Assembly: GCA_030407085.1 (NCBI GenBank) | Contig: CM059582.1 | Coordinates: forward strand, 138,129,001 to 138,193,000 | DNA from: Trichopria drosophilae | Lineage: Eukaryota; Arthropoda; Insecta; Hymenoptera; Diapriidae | Length of the DNA stretch: 64,000 nt | Direction of reading: 5' to 3' | Part shown: positions 33,301-48,300 of the stretch, in pieces | Numbering within the stretch: the first letter of the stretch is position 1 | Layout of the letters: every line of letters begins with the position of its first letter | Notes under the pieces: generated by a model | Told to the model about the DNA's origin: nothing | What the model saw: only the letters and a program-made list of their open reading frames with translations | Databases searched by the model: none | Made by a program: the position numbers and the translations under genes

Positions 33301-36300
33301 GGGCCTTACAATCGATGCTCATTACATACTTAGCATAAAAATAATACCAAGTTAATTTTAAGATACTTATAAAATTTCTTAGAAATTTACATGTCAACGA
33401 TAAAAGATAGCTTGACTCCCAGGAACCGCAGGCGTATTGCAAATACAATATTGAAACCTACATACAATTTTCATCAAGTTGGGAGCCTTACAATCGATGT
33501 TTATTACATACTTGAGCATAAAAAAAATACCAAGCTAATTTTAAGGTACTTATAAAATTTCTTAGAAATTTACATGTCGACGATAAAAGATAGCTTGACT
33601 CCCAGGAACCGAGGCGTATTGTAAATACAATATTGCGCCCTAAATACAATTTTCATTAATTGGGGGGCCTTACAATCGATGCTCAATACATACTTAGCAT
33701 GAAAATAATACCAAATTAATTTTAAGGTACTTATAAAATTTCTTAGAAATTTACATGTCGACGATAAAAGATAGCTTGACTCCCAGGAACCGCAGGCGTA
33801 TTGCAAATACAATATTGAAACCTACATACAATTTTCATCAATTTGGGGGCCTTACAATCGATGCTCATTACATACTTAGCATAAAAATAATACCAAGTTA
33901 ATTTTAAGGTACTTATAAAATTTCTTAGAAATCTACATGTCGACGATCAAAGATAGCTTGACTCCCAGGAACCGCAGGCGTATTGCAAATACAATATTGA
34001 AACCTACATACAATTTTCATCAAGTCGGGGGCCTTACAATCGATGCTCATTACATACTTTAGCATAAAAATATTACCAAATTAATTTTAAGGTACTTATA
34101 AAATTTCTTAGAAATTTACATGTCGACGATAAAAGATAGCTTGACTCCCAGGAACCGCAGGCATATTGCAAATACAATATTGAAACCTACATACAATTTT
34201 CATCAAGTCGGGGGCCTTACAATCGATGCTCATTACATACTTGAGCATAAAAAAAATACCAAATTAATTTTAAGGTACTTATAAAATTTCTTAGAAATTT
34301 ACATGTCGACGATAAAAGATAGCTTGACTCCCAGGAACCGCAGGCATATTGCAAATACAATATTGAAACCTACATACAATTTTCATCAAGTCGGGGGCCT
34401 TACAATCGATGCTCATTACATACTTGAGCATAAAAAAAATACCAAATTAATTTTAAGGTACTTATAAAATTTCTTAGAAATTTACATGTCGACGATAAAA
34501 GATAGCTTGACTCCCAGGAACCGCAGGCGTATTGCAAATACAATACTGAACCCTAAATACAATTTTCATCAATTTGGGGGCCTTACAATCGATGCTCAAT
34601 ACATACTTAGCATGAAAATAATAACAAATTAATTTTAAGGTACTTATAAAATTTCTTAGAAATTTACATGTCGACGATAAAAGATAGCTTGACTCCCAGG
34701 AACCGAGGCGTATTGTAAATACAATATTGCGCCCTAAATACAATTTTCATTAATTGGGGGGCCTTACAATCGATGCTCAATACATACTTAGCATAAAAAT
34801 AATACCAAGTTAATTTTAAGGTACTTATAAAATTTCTTAGAAATTTACATGTCGACGATAAAAGATAGCTTGACTCCCAGGAACCGCAGGCGTATTGCAA
34901 ATACAATATTGAAACCTACATACAATTTTCATCAAGTCGGGGGCCTTACAATCGATGCTCATTACATACTTGAGCATAAAAATATTACCAAATAAATTTT
35001 AAGGTACTTATAAAATTTCTTAGAAATTTACATGTCAACGATAAAAGATAGCTTGACTCCCAGGAACCGCAGGCGTATTGCAAATACAATACTGAACCTT
35101 AAATACAATTTTCATCAATTTGGGGGCCTTACAATCGATGCTCAATACATACTTAGCATGAAAATAATAACAAATTAATTTTAAGGTACTTATAAAATTT
35201 CTTAGAAATTTACATGTCGACGATAAAAGATAGCTTGACTCCCAGGAACCGCAGGCGTATTGCAAATACAATATTGAAACCTACATACAATTTTCATCAA
35301 GTTGGGAGCCTTACAATCGATGTTTATTACATACTTGAGCATAAAAAAAATACCAAGTTAATTTTAAGGTACTTATAAAATTTCTTAGAAATTTACATGT
35401 CAACGATAAAAGATAGCTTGACTCCCAGGAACCGAGGCGTATTGTAAATATAATATTGCACCCTAAATACAATTTTCATTAATTGGGGACCTTACAATCG
35501 ATGCTCAATACATACTTAGCATGAAAATAATACCAAATTAATTTTAAGGTACTTATAAAATTTCTTAGAAATCTACATGTCGACGATCAAAGATAGCTTG
35601 ACTCCCAGGAACCGCAGGCGTATTGCAAATACAATATTGAAACCTACATACAATTTTCATCAATTTGGGGGCCTTACAATCGATGCTCATTACATACTTA
35701 GCATAAAAATAATACCAAGTTAATTTTAAGGTACTTATAAAATTTCTTAGAAATTTACATGTCAACGATAAAAGATAGCTTGACTCCCAGGAACCGCAGG
35801 CGTATTGCAAATACAATACTGAACCCTAAATACAATTTTCATCAATTTGGGGGCCTTACAATCGATGCTCAATACATACTTAGCATGAAAATAATAACAA
35901 ATTAATTTTAAGGTACTTATAAAATTTCTTAGAAATTTACATGTCGACGATAAAAGATAGCTTGACTCCCAGGAACCGCAGGCGTATTGCAAATACAATA
36001 TTGAAACCTACATACAATTTTCATCAATTTGGGGGCCTTACAATCGATGCTCATTACATACTTAGCATAAAAATAATACCAAATTAATTTTAAGGTACTT
36101 ATAAAATTTCTTAGAAATTTACATGTCAACGATAAAAGATAGCTTGACTCCCAGGAACCGCAGGCGTATTGCAAATACAATATTGAAACCTACATACAAT
36201 TTTCATCAAGTCGGGGGCCTTACAATCGATGCTCATTACATACTTAGCATAAAAATAATACCAAATTAATTTTAAGGTACTTATAAAATTTCTTAGAAAT

Positions 36301-39300
36301 CTACATGTCGACGATCAAAGATAGCTTGACTCCCAGGAACCGCAGGCGTATTGCAAATACAATACTGAACCCTAAATACAATTTTCATCAATTTGGGGGC
36401 CTTACAATCGATGCTCAATACATACTTAGCATGAAAATAATAACAAATTAATTTTTAGGTACTTATAAAATTTCTTAGAAATTTACATGTCAACGATAAA
36501 AGATAGCTTGACTCCCAGGAACCGCAGGCGTATTGCAAATACAATACTGAACCCTAAATACAATTTTCATCAATTTGGGGGCCTTACAATCGATGCTCAA
36601 TACATACTTAGCATGAAAATAATAACAAATTAATTTTAAGGTACTTATAAAATTTCTTAGAAATTTACATGTCGACGATAAAAGATAGCTTGACTCCCAG
36701 GAACCGCAGGCGTATTGCAAATACAATATTGAAACCTACATACAATTTTCATCAAGTCGGGGGCCTTACAATCGATGCTCATTACATACTTGAGCATAAA
36801 AATATTACCAAATTAATTTTAAGGTACTTATAAAATTTCTTAGAAATTTACATGTCAACGATAAAAGACATCTTGACTCCCAGGAACTGCAGGCGTATTG
36901 CAAATACAATATTGAACCCTTAATACAATTTTCATCAATTTGGGGGCCTTACAATCGATGCTCAATGCATACTTAGCATAAAAATAATACCAAGTTAATT
37001 TTAAGGTACTTATAAAATTTCTTAGAAATTTACATGTCGACGATAAAAGATAGCTTGACTCCCAGGAACCGCAGGCGTATTGCAAATACAATATTGAAAC
37101 CTACATACAATTTTCATCAAGTTGGGAGCCTTACAATCGATGTTTATTACATACTTGAGCATAAAAAAAATACCAAGCTAATTTTAAGGTACTTATAAAA
37201 TTTCTTAGAAATTTACATGTCGACGATAAAAGATAGCTTGACTCCCAGGAACCGCAGGCATATTGCAAATACAATATTGAAACCTACATACAATTTTCAT
37301 CAAGTCGGGGGCCTTACAATCGATGCTCATTACATACTTGAGCATAAAAATATTACCAAATTAATTTTAAGGTACTTATAAAATTTCTTAGAAATTTACA
37401 TGTCAACGATAAAAGATAGCTTGACTCCCAGGAACCGCAGGCATATTGCAAATACAATATTGAAACCTACATACAATTTTCATCAATTTGGGGGCCTTAC
37501 AATCGATGCTCAATGCATACTTAGCATAAAAATAATACCAAGTTAATTTTAAGGTACTTATAAAATTTCTTAGAAATTTACATGTCGACGATAAAAGACA
37601 CCTTGACTCCCAGGAACCGAGGCGTATTGTAAATACAATATTGCGCCCTAAATACAATTTTCATTAATTGGGGGGCCTTACAATCGATGCTCAATACATA
37701 CTTAGCATGAAAATAATACCAAATTAATTTTAAGGTACTTATAAAATTTCTTAGAAATTTACATGTCGACGATAAAAGATAGCTTGACTCCCAGGAACCG
37801 CAGGCGTATTGCAAATACAATATTGAAACCTACATACAATTTTCATTAATTGGGGGGCCTTACAATCGATGCTCAATACATACTTAGCATGAAAATAATA
37901 CCAAATTAATTTTAAGGTACTTATAAAATTTCTTAGAAATTTACATGTCGACGATAAAAGATAGCTTGACTCCCAGGAACCGCAGGCATATTGCAAATAC
38001 AATATTGAAACCTACATACAATTTTCATCAAGTCGGGGGCCTTACAATCGATGCTCATTACATACTTTAGCATAAAAATATTACCAAATTAATTTTAAGG
38101 TACTTATAAAATTTCTTAGATATTTACATGTCAACGATAAAAGATATCTTGACTCCCAGGAACTGCAGGCGTATTGCAAATACAATATTGAAACCTACAT
38201 ACAATTTTCATCAAGTCGGGGGCCTTACAATCGATGCTCATTACATACTTGAGCATAAAAAAAATACCAAATTAATTTTAAGGTACTTATAAAATTTCTT
38301 AGAAATTTACATGTCGACGATAAAAGATAGCTTGACTCCCAGGAACCGAGGCGTATTGTAAATACAATATTGCGCCCTAAATACAATTTTCATTAATTGG
38401 GGGGCCTTACAATCGATGCTCAATACATACTTAGCATGAAAATAATACCAAATTAATTTTAAGGTACTTATAAAATTTCTTAGAAATTTACATGTCGACG
38501 ATAAAAGATAGCTTGACTCCCAGGAACCGCAGGCGTATTGCAAATACAATATTGAAACCTACATACAATTTTCATCAATTTGGGGGCCTTACAATCGATG
38601 CTCAATGCATACTTAGCATAAAAATAATACCAAGTTAATTTTAAGGTACTTATAAAATTTCTTAGAAATTTACATGTCGACGATAAAAGATAGCTTGACT
38701 CCCAGGAACCGCAGGCGTATTGCAAATACAATATTGAAACCTACATACAATTTTCATCAAGTCGGGGGCCTTACAATCGATGCTCATTACATACTTAGCA
38801 TAAAAATAATACCAAATTAATTTTAAGGTACTTATAAAATTTCTTAGATATTTACATGTCAACGATAAAAGATATCTTGACTCCCAGGAACTGCAGGCGT
38901 ATTGCAAATACAATATTGAAACCTACATACAATTTTCATCAAGTCGGGGGCCTTACAATCGATGCTCATTACATACTTGAGCATAAAAAAAATACCAAAT
39001 TAATTTTAAGGTACTTATAAAATTTCTTAGAAATTTACATGTCGACGATAAAAGATAGCTTGACTCCCAGGAACCGAGGCGTATTGTAAATATAATATTG
39101 CACCCTAAATACAATTTTCATTAATTGGGGGCCTTACAATCGATGCTCAATACATACTTAGCATGAAAATAATACCAAATTAATTTTAAGGTACTTATAA
39201 AATTTCTTAGAAATCTACATGTCGACGATCAAAGATAGCTTGACTCCCAGGAACCGCAGGCGTATTGCAAATACAATATTGAAACCTACATACAATTTTC

Positions 39301-42300
39301 ATCAATTTGGGGGCCTTACAATCGATGCTCATTACATACTTAGCATAAAAATAATACCAAATTAATTTTAAGGTACTTATAAAATTTCTTAGAAATTTAC
39401 ATGTCAACGATAAAAGATAGCTTGACTCCCAGGAACCGCAGGCGTATTGCAAATACAATACTGAACCCTAAATACAATTTTCATCAATTTGGGGGCCTTA
39501 CAATCGATGCTCAATACATACTTAGCATGAAAATAATAACAAATTAATTTTTAGGTACTTATAAAATTTCTTAGAAATTTACATGTCAACGATAAAAGAT
39601 AGCTTGACTCCCAGGAACCGCAGGCGTATTGCAAATACAATATTGAAACCTACATACAATTTTCATCAAGTCGGGGGCCTTACAATCGATGCTCATTACA
39701 TACTTGAGCATAAAAATATTACCAAATTAATTTTAAGGTACTTATAAAATTTCTTAGAAATTTACATGTCAACGATAAAAGACATCTTGACTCCCAGGAA
39801 CTGCAGGCGTATTGCAAATACAATATTGAACCCTTAATACAATTTTCATCAATTTGGGGGCCTTACAATCGATGCTCATTACATACTTGAGCATAAAAAT
39901 ATTACCAAATTAATTTTAAGGTACTTATAAAATTTCTTAGAAATTTACATGTCGACGATAAAAGATAGCTTGACTCCCAGGAACTGCAGGCGTATTGCAA
40001 ATACAATATTGAAACCTACATACAATTTTCATCAAGTCGGGGGCCTTACAATCGATGCTCATTACATACTTTAGCATAAAAATATTACCAAATTAATTTT
40101 AAGGTACTTATAAAATTTCTTAGAAATTTACATGTCGACGATAAAAGATAGCTTGACTCCCAGGAACCGCAGGCGTATTGCAAATACAATATTGAAACCT
40201 ACATACAATTTTCATCAATTTGGGGGCCTTACAATCGATGCTCATTACATACTTAGCCATAAAAAAATAACCAATTAATTTTTAAATACTTATAAAATTT
40301 CTTAGAAATTTACATGTCAACGATAAAAGATAGCTTGACTCCCAGGAACCGCAGGCGTATTGCAAATACAATATTGAAACCTACATACAATTTTCATCAA
40401 GTTGGGAGCCTTACAATCGATGTTTATTACATACTTGAGCATAAAAAAAATACCAAGTTAATTTTAAGGTACTTATAAAATTTCTTAGAAATTTACATGT
40501 CAACGATAAAAGATAGCTTGACTCCCAGGAACCGCAGGCGTATTGCAAATACAATACTGAACCCTAAATACAATTTTCATCAATTTGGGGGCCTTACAAT
40601 CGATGCTCAATACATACTTAGCATGAAAATAATAACAAATTAATTTTTAGGTACTTATAAAATTTCTTAGAAATTTACATGTCGACGATAAAAGATAGCT
40701 TGACTCCCAGGAACCGCAGGCATATTGCAAATACAATATTGAAACCTACATACAATTTTCATCAAGTCGGGGGCCTTACAATCGATGCTCATTACATACT
40801 TGAGCATAAAAAAAATACCAAATTAATTTTAAGGTACTTATAAAATTTCTTAGAAATTTACATGTCGACGATAAAAGATAGCTTGACTCCCAGGAACCGC
40901 AGGCATATTGCAAATACAATATTGAAACCTACATACAATTTTCATCAAGTCGGGGGCCTTACAATCGATGCTCATTACATACTTGAGCATAAAAATATTA
41001 CCAAATTAATTTTAAGGTACTTATAAAATTTCTTAGAAATTTACATGTCAACGATAAAAGACATCTTGACTCCCAGGAACTGCAGGCGTATTGCAAATAC
41101 AATATTGAACCCTTAATACAATTTTCATCAATTTGGGGGCCTTACAATCGATGCTCAATGCATACTTAGCATAAAAATAATACCAAGTTAATTTTAAGGT
41201 ACTTATAAAATTTCTTAGAAATTTACATGTCGACGATAAAAGATAGCTTGACTCCCAGGAACCGAGGCGTATTGTAAATACAATATTGCGCCCTAAATAC
41301 AATTTTCATTAATTGGGGGGCCTTACAATCGATGCTCAATACATACTTAGCATGAAAATAATACCAAATTAATTTTAAGGTACTTATAAAATTTCTTAGA
41401 AATTTACATGTCGACGATAAAAGATAGCTTGACTCCCAGGAACCGCAGGCATATTGCAAATACAATATTGAAACCTACATACAATTTTCATCAAGTCGGG
41501 GGCCTTACAATCGATGCTCATTACATACTTGAGCATAAAAAAAATACCAAATTAATTTTAAGGTACTTATAAAATTTCTTAGAAATTTACATGTCGACGA
41601 TAAAAGATAGCTTGACTCCCAGGAACCGCAGGCATATTGCAAATACAATATTGAAACCTACATACAATTTTCATCAAGTCGGGGGCCTTACAATCGATGC
41701 TCATTACATACTTTAGCATAAAAATATTACCAAATTAATTTTAAGGTACTTATAAAATTTCTTAGATATTTACATGTCAACGATAAAAGATATCTTGACT
41801 CCCAGGAACTGCAGGCGTATTGCAAATACAATATTGAAACCTACATACAATTTTCATCAAGTCGGGGGCCTTACAATCGATGCTCATTACATACTTGAGC
41901 ATAAAAATATTACCAAATAAATTTTAAGGTACTTATAAAATTTCTTAGAAATTTACATGTCAACGATAAAAGATAGCTTGACTCCCAGGAACCGCAGGCG
42001 TATTGCAAATACAATACTGAACCTTAAATACAATTTTCATCAATTTGGGGGCCTTACAATCGATGCTCAATACATACTTAGCATGAAAATAATAACAAAT
42101 TAATTTTTAGGTACTTATAAAATTTCTTAGAAATCTACATGTCGACGATAAAAGATAGCTTGACTCCCAGGAACCGAGGCGTATTGTAAATACAATATTG
42201 CGCCCTAAATACAATTTTCATTAATTGGGGGGCCTTACAATCGATGATCAATACATACTTAGCATGAAAATAATACCAAATTAATTTTAAGGTACTTATA

Positions 42301-45300
42301 AAATTTCTTAGAAATTTACATGTCGACGATAAAAGATAGCTTGACTCCCAGGAACCGCAGGCATATTGCAAATACAATATTGAAACCTACATACAATTTT
42401 CATCAAGTCGGGGGCCTTACAATCGATGCTCATTACATACTTAGCATAAAAATAATACCAAATTAATTTTAAGGTACTTATAAAATTTCTTAGAAATTTA
42501 CATGTCAACGATAAAAGATAGCTTGACTCCCAGGAACCGCAGGCATATTGCAAATACAATATTGAAACCTACATATAATTTTCATCAAGTCGGGGGCCTT
42601 ACAATCGATGCTCAATACATACTTAGCATGAAAATAATACCAAATTAATTTTTAGGTACTTATAAAATTTCTTAGAAATTTACATGTCGACGATAAAAGA
42701 TAGCATGACTCCCAGGAACCGCAGGCATATTGCAAATACAATATTGAAACCTACATACAATTTTCATCAAGTCGGGGGCCTTACAATCGATGCTCATTAC
42801 ATACTTGAGCATAAAAATATTACCAAATTAATTTTAAGGTACTTATAAAATTTCTTAGAAATTTACATGTCGACGATAAAAGATAGCTTGACTCCCAGGA
42901 ACCGCAGGCGTATTGCAAATACAATACTGAACCCTAAATACAATTTTCATCAATTTGGGGGCCTTACAATCGATGCTCAATACATACTTAGCATGAAAAT
43001 AATAACAAATTAATTTTAAGGTACTTATAAAATTTCTTAGAAATTTACATGTCGACGATAAAAGATAGCTTGACTCCCAGGAACCGCAGGCATATTGCAA
43101 ATACAATATTGAAACCTACATACAATTTTCATCAAGTCGGGGGCCTTACAATCGATGCTCATTACATACTTGAGCATAAAAAAAATACCAAATTAATTTT
43201 AAGGTACTTATAAAATTTCTTAGAAATTTACATGTCGACGATAAAAGATAGCTTGACTCCCAGGAACCGAGGCGTATTGTAAATACAATATTGCGCCCTA
43301 AATACAATTTTCATTAATTGGGGGGCCTTACAATCGATGCTCAATACATACTTAGCATGAAAATAATACCAAATTAATTTTAAGGTACTTATAAAATTTC
43401 TTAGAAATTTACATGTCGACGATAAAAGATAGCTTGACTCCCAGGAACCGCAGGCGTATTGCAAATACAATATTGAAACCTACATACAATTTTCATCAAT
43501 TTGGGGGCCTTACAATCGATGCTCATTACATACTTAGCATAAAAATAATACCAAGTTAATTTTAAGATACTTATAAAATTTCTTAGAAATCTACATGTCG
43601 ACGATCAAAGATAGCTTGACTCCCAGGAACCGCAGGCGTATTGCAAATACAATATTGAAACCTACATACAATTTTCATCAATTTGGGGGCCTTACAATCG
43701 ATGCTCATTACATACTTAGCATAAAAATAATAACAAATTAATTTTAAGGTACTTATAAAATTTCTTAGAAATTTACATGTCGACGATAAAAGATAGCTTG
43801 ACTCCCAGGAACCGCAGGCGTATTGCAAATACAATACTGAACCCTAAATACAATTTTCATCAATTTGGGGGCCTTACAATCGATGCTCAATACATACTTA
43901 GCATGAAAATAATAACAAATTAATTTTTAGGTACTTATAAAATTTCTTAGAAATCTACATGTCGACGATCAAAGATAGCTTGACTCCCAGGAACCGCAGG
44001 CGTATTGCAAATACAATATTGAAACCTACATACAATTTTCATCAAGTCGGGGGCCTTACAATCGATGCTCATTACATACTTGAGCATAAAAATATTACCA
44101 AATTAATTTTAAGGTACTTATAAAATTTCTTAGATATTTACATGTCAACGATAAAAGATAGCTTGACTCCCAGGAACTGCAGGCGTATTGCAAATACAAT
44201 ACTGAACCCTAAATACAATTTTCATCAATTTGGGGGCCTTACAATCGATGCTCAATACATACTTAGCATGAAAATAATAACAAATTAATTTTTAGGTACT
44301 TATAAAATTTCTTAGAAATCTACATGTCGACGATCAAAGATAGCTTGACTCCCAGGAACCGCAGGCGTATTGCAAATACAATACTGAACCCTAAATACAA
44401 TTTTCATCAATTTGGGGGCCTTACAATCGATGCTCAATACATACTTAGCATGAAAATAATAACAAATTAATTTTTAGGTACTTATAAAATTTCTTAGAAA
44501 TCTACATGTCGACGATCAAAGATAGCTTGACTCCCAGGAACCGCAGGCATATTGCAAATACAATATTGAAACCTACATACAATTTTCATCAAGTCGGGGG
44601 CCTTACAATCGATGCTCATTACATACTTGAGCATAAAAATATTACCAAATTAATTTTAAGGTACTTATAAAATTTCTTAGAAATTTACATGTCAACGATA
44701 AAAGACATCTTGACTCCCAGGAACTGCAGGCGTATTGCAAATACAATATTGAACCCTTAATACAATTTTCATCAATTTGGGGGCCTTACAATCGATGCTC
44801 AATGCATACTTAGCATAAAAATAATACCAAGTTAATTTTAAGGTACTTATAAAATTTCTTAGAAATTTACATGTCGACGATAAAAGATAGCTTGACTCCC
44901 AGGAACCGCAGGCGTATTGCAAATACAATATTGAAACCTACATACAATTTTCATCAAGTCGGGGGCCTTACAATCGATGCTCATTACATACTTGAGCATA
45001 AAAAAAATACCAAATTAATTTTAAGGTACTTATAAAATTTCTTAGAAATTTACATGTCGACGATAAAAGATAGCTTGACTCCCAGGAACCGCAGGCATAT
45101 TGCAAATACAATATTGAAACCTACATACAATTTTCATCAAGTCGGGGGCCTTACAATCGATGCTCATTACATACTTGAGCATAAAAAAAATACCAAATTA
45201 ATTTTAAGGTACTTATAAAATTTCTTAGAAATTTACATGTCGACGATAAAAGATAGCTTGACTCCCAGGAACCGCAGGCGTATTGCAAATACAATACTGA

Positions 45301-48300
45301 ACCCTAAATACAATTTTCATCAATTTGGGGGCCTTACAATCGATGCTCAATACATACTTAGCATGAAAATAATAACAAATTAATTTTTAGGTACTTATAA
45401 AATTTCTTAGAAATCTACATGTCGACGATAAAAGATAGCTTGACTCCCAGGAACCGCAGGCATATTGCAAATACAATATTGAAACCTACATACAATTTTC
45501 ATCAAGTCGGGGGCCTTACAATCGATGCTCATTACATACTTGAGCATAAAAAAAATACCAAATTAATTTTAAGGTACTTATAAAATTTCTTAGAAATTTA
45601 CATGTCGACGATAAAAGATAGCTTGACTCCCAGGAACCGAGGCGTATTGTAAATACAATATTGCGCCCTAAATACAATTTTCATTAATTGGGGGGCCTTA
45701 CAATCGATGCTCAATACATACTTAGCATGAAAATAATACCAAATTAATTTTAAGGTACTTATAAAATTTCTTAGAAATTTACATGTCGACGATAAAAGAT
45801 AGCTTGACTCCCAGGAACCGCAGGCATATTGCAAATACAATATTGAAACCTACATACAATTTTCATCAAGTCGGGGGCCTTACAATCGATGCTCATTACA
45901 TACTTGAGCATAAAAAAAATACCAAATTAATTTTAAGGTACTTATAAAATTTCTTAGAAATTTACATGTCGACGATAAAAGATAGCTTGACTCCCAGGAA
46001 CCGCAGGCATATTGCAAATACAATATTGAAACCTACATACAATTTTCATCAAGTCGGGGGCCTTACAATCGATGCTCATTACATACTTTAGCATAAAAAT
46101 ATTACCAAATTAATTTTAAGGTACTTATAAAATTTCTTAGATATTTACATGTCAACGATAAAAGATATCTTGACTCCCAGGAACCGCAGGCATATTGCAA
46201 ATACAATATTGAAACCTACATACAATTTTCATCAAGTCGGGGGCCTTACAATCGATGCTCATTACATACTTTAGCATAAAAATATTACCAAATTAATTTT
46301 AAGGTACTTATAAAATTTCTTAGATATTTACATGTCAACGATAAAAGATATCTTGACTCCCAGGAACTGCAGGCGTATTGCAAATACAATATTGAAACCT
46401 ACATACAATTTTCATCAAGTCGGGGGCCTTACAATCGATGCTCATTACATACTTGAGCATAAAAAAAATACCAAATTAATTTTAAGGTACTTATAAAATT
46501 TCTTAGAAATTTACATGTCGACGATAAAAGATAGCTTGACTCCCAGGAACCGAGGCGTATTGTAAATACAATATTGCGCCCTAAATACAATTTTCATTAA
46601 TTGGGGGGCCTTACAATCGATGCTCAATACATACTTAGCATGAAAATAATACCAAATTAATTTTAAGGTACTTATAAAATTTCTTAGAAATTTACATGTC
46701 GACGATAAAAGATAGCTTGACTCCCAGGAACCGCAGGCATATTGCAAATACAATATTGAAACCTACATACAATTTTCATCAAGTCGGGGGCCTTACAATC
46801 GATGCTCATTACATACTTGAGCATAAAAAAAATACCAAATTAATTTTAAGGTACTTATAAAATTTCTTAGAAATTTACATGTCGACGATAAAAGATAGCT
46901 TGACTCCCAGGAACCGAGGCGTATTGTAAATACAATATTGCGCCCTAAATACAATTTTCATTAATTGGGGGGCCTTACAATCGATGCTCAATACATACTT
47001 AGCATGAAAATAATACCAAATTAATTTTAAGGTACTTATAAAATTTCTTAGAAATTTACATGTCGACGATAAAAGATAGCTTGACTCCCAGGAACCGCAG
47101 GCATATTGCAAATACAATATTGAAACCTACATACAATTTTCATCAAGTCGGGGGCCTTACAATCGATGCTCATTACATACTTGAGCATAAAAAAAATACC
47201 AAATTAATTTTAAGGTACTTATAAAATTTCTTAGAAATTTACATGTCGACGATAAAAGATAGCTTGACTCCCAGGAACCGCAGGCATATTGCAAATACAA
47301 TATTGAAACCTACATACAATTTTCATCAAGTCGGGGGCCTTACAATCGATGCTCATTACATACTTGAGCATAAAAAAAATACCAAATTAATTTTAAGGTA
47401 CTTATAAAATTTCTTAGATATTTACATGTCAACGATAAAAGATATCTTGACTCCCAGGAACTGCAGGCGTATTGCAAATACAATATTGAAACCTACATAC
47501 AATTTTCATCAAGTCGGGGGCCTTACAATCGATGCTCATTACATACTTGAGCATAAAAAAAATACCAAATTAATTTTAAGGTACTTATAAAATTTCTTAG
47601 AAATTTACATGTCGACGATAAAAGATAGCTTGACTCCCAGGAACCGAGGCGTATTGTAAATACAATATTGCGCCCTAAATACAATTTTCATTAATTGGGG
47701 GGCCTTACAATCGATGCTCAATACATACTTAGCATGAAAATAATACCAAATTAATTTTAAGGTACTTATAAAATTTCTTAGAAATTTACATGTCGACGAT
47801 AAAAGATAGCTTGACTCCCAGGAACCGCAGGCGTATTGCAAATACAATATTGAAACCTACATACAATTTTCATCAAGTCGGGGGCCTTACAATCGATGCT
47901 CATTACATACTTGAGCATAAAAAAAATACCAAATTAATTTTAAGGTACTTATAAAATTTCTTAGAAATTTACATGTCGACGATAAAAGATAGCTTGACTC
48001 CCAGGAACCGAGGCGTATTGTAAATACAATATTGCGCCCTAAATACAATTTTCATTAATTGGGGGGCCTTACAATCGATGCTCAATACATACTTAGCATG
48101 AAAATAATACCAAATTAATTTTAAGGTACTTATAAAATTTCTTAGAAATTTACATGTCGACGATAAAAGATAGCTTGACTCCCAGGAACCGAGGCGTATT
48201 GTGAATATAATATTGCACCCTAAATACAATTTTCATTAATTGGGGGCCTTACAATCGATGCTCAATACATACTTAGCATGAAAATAATACCAAATTAATT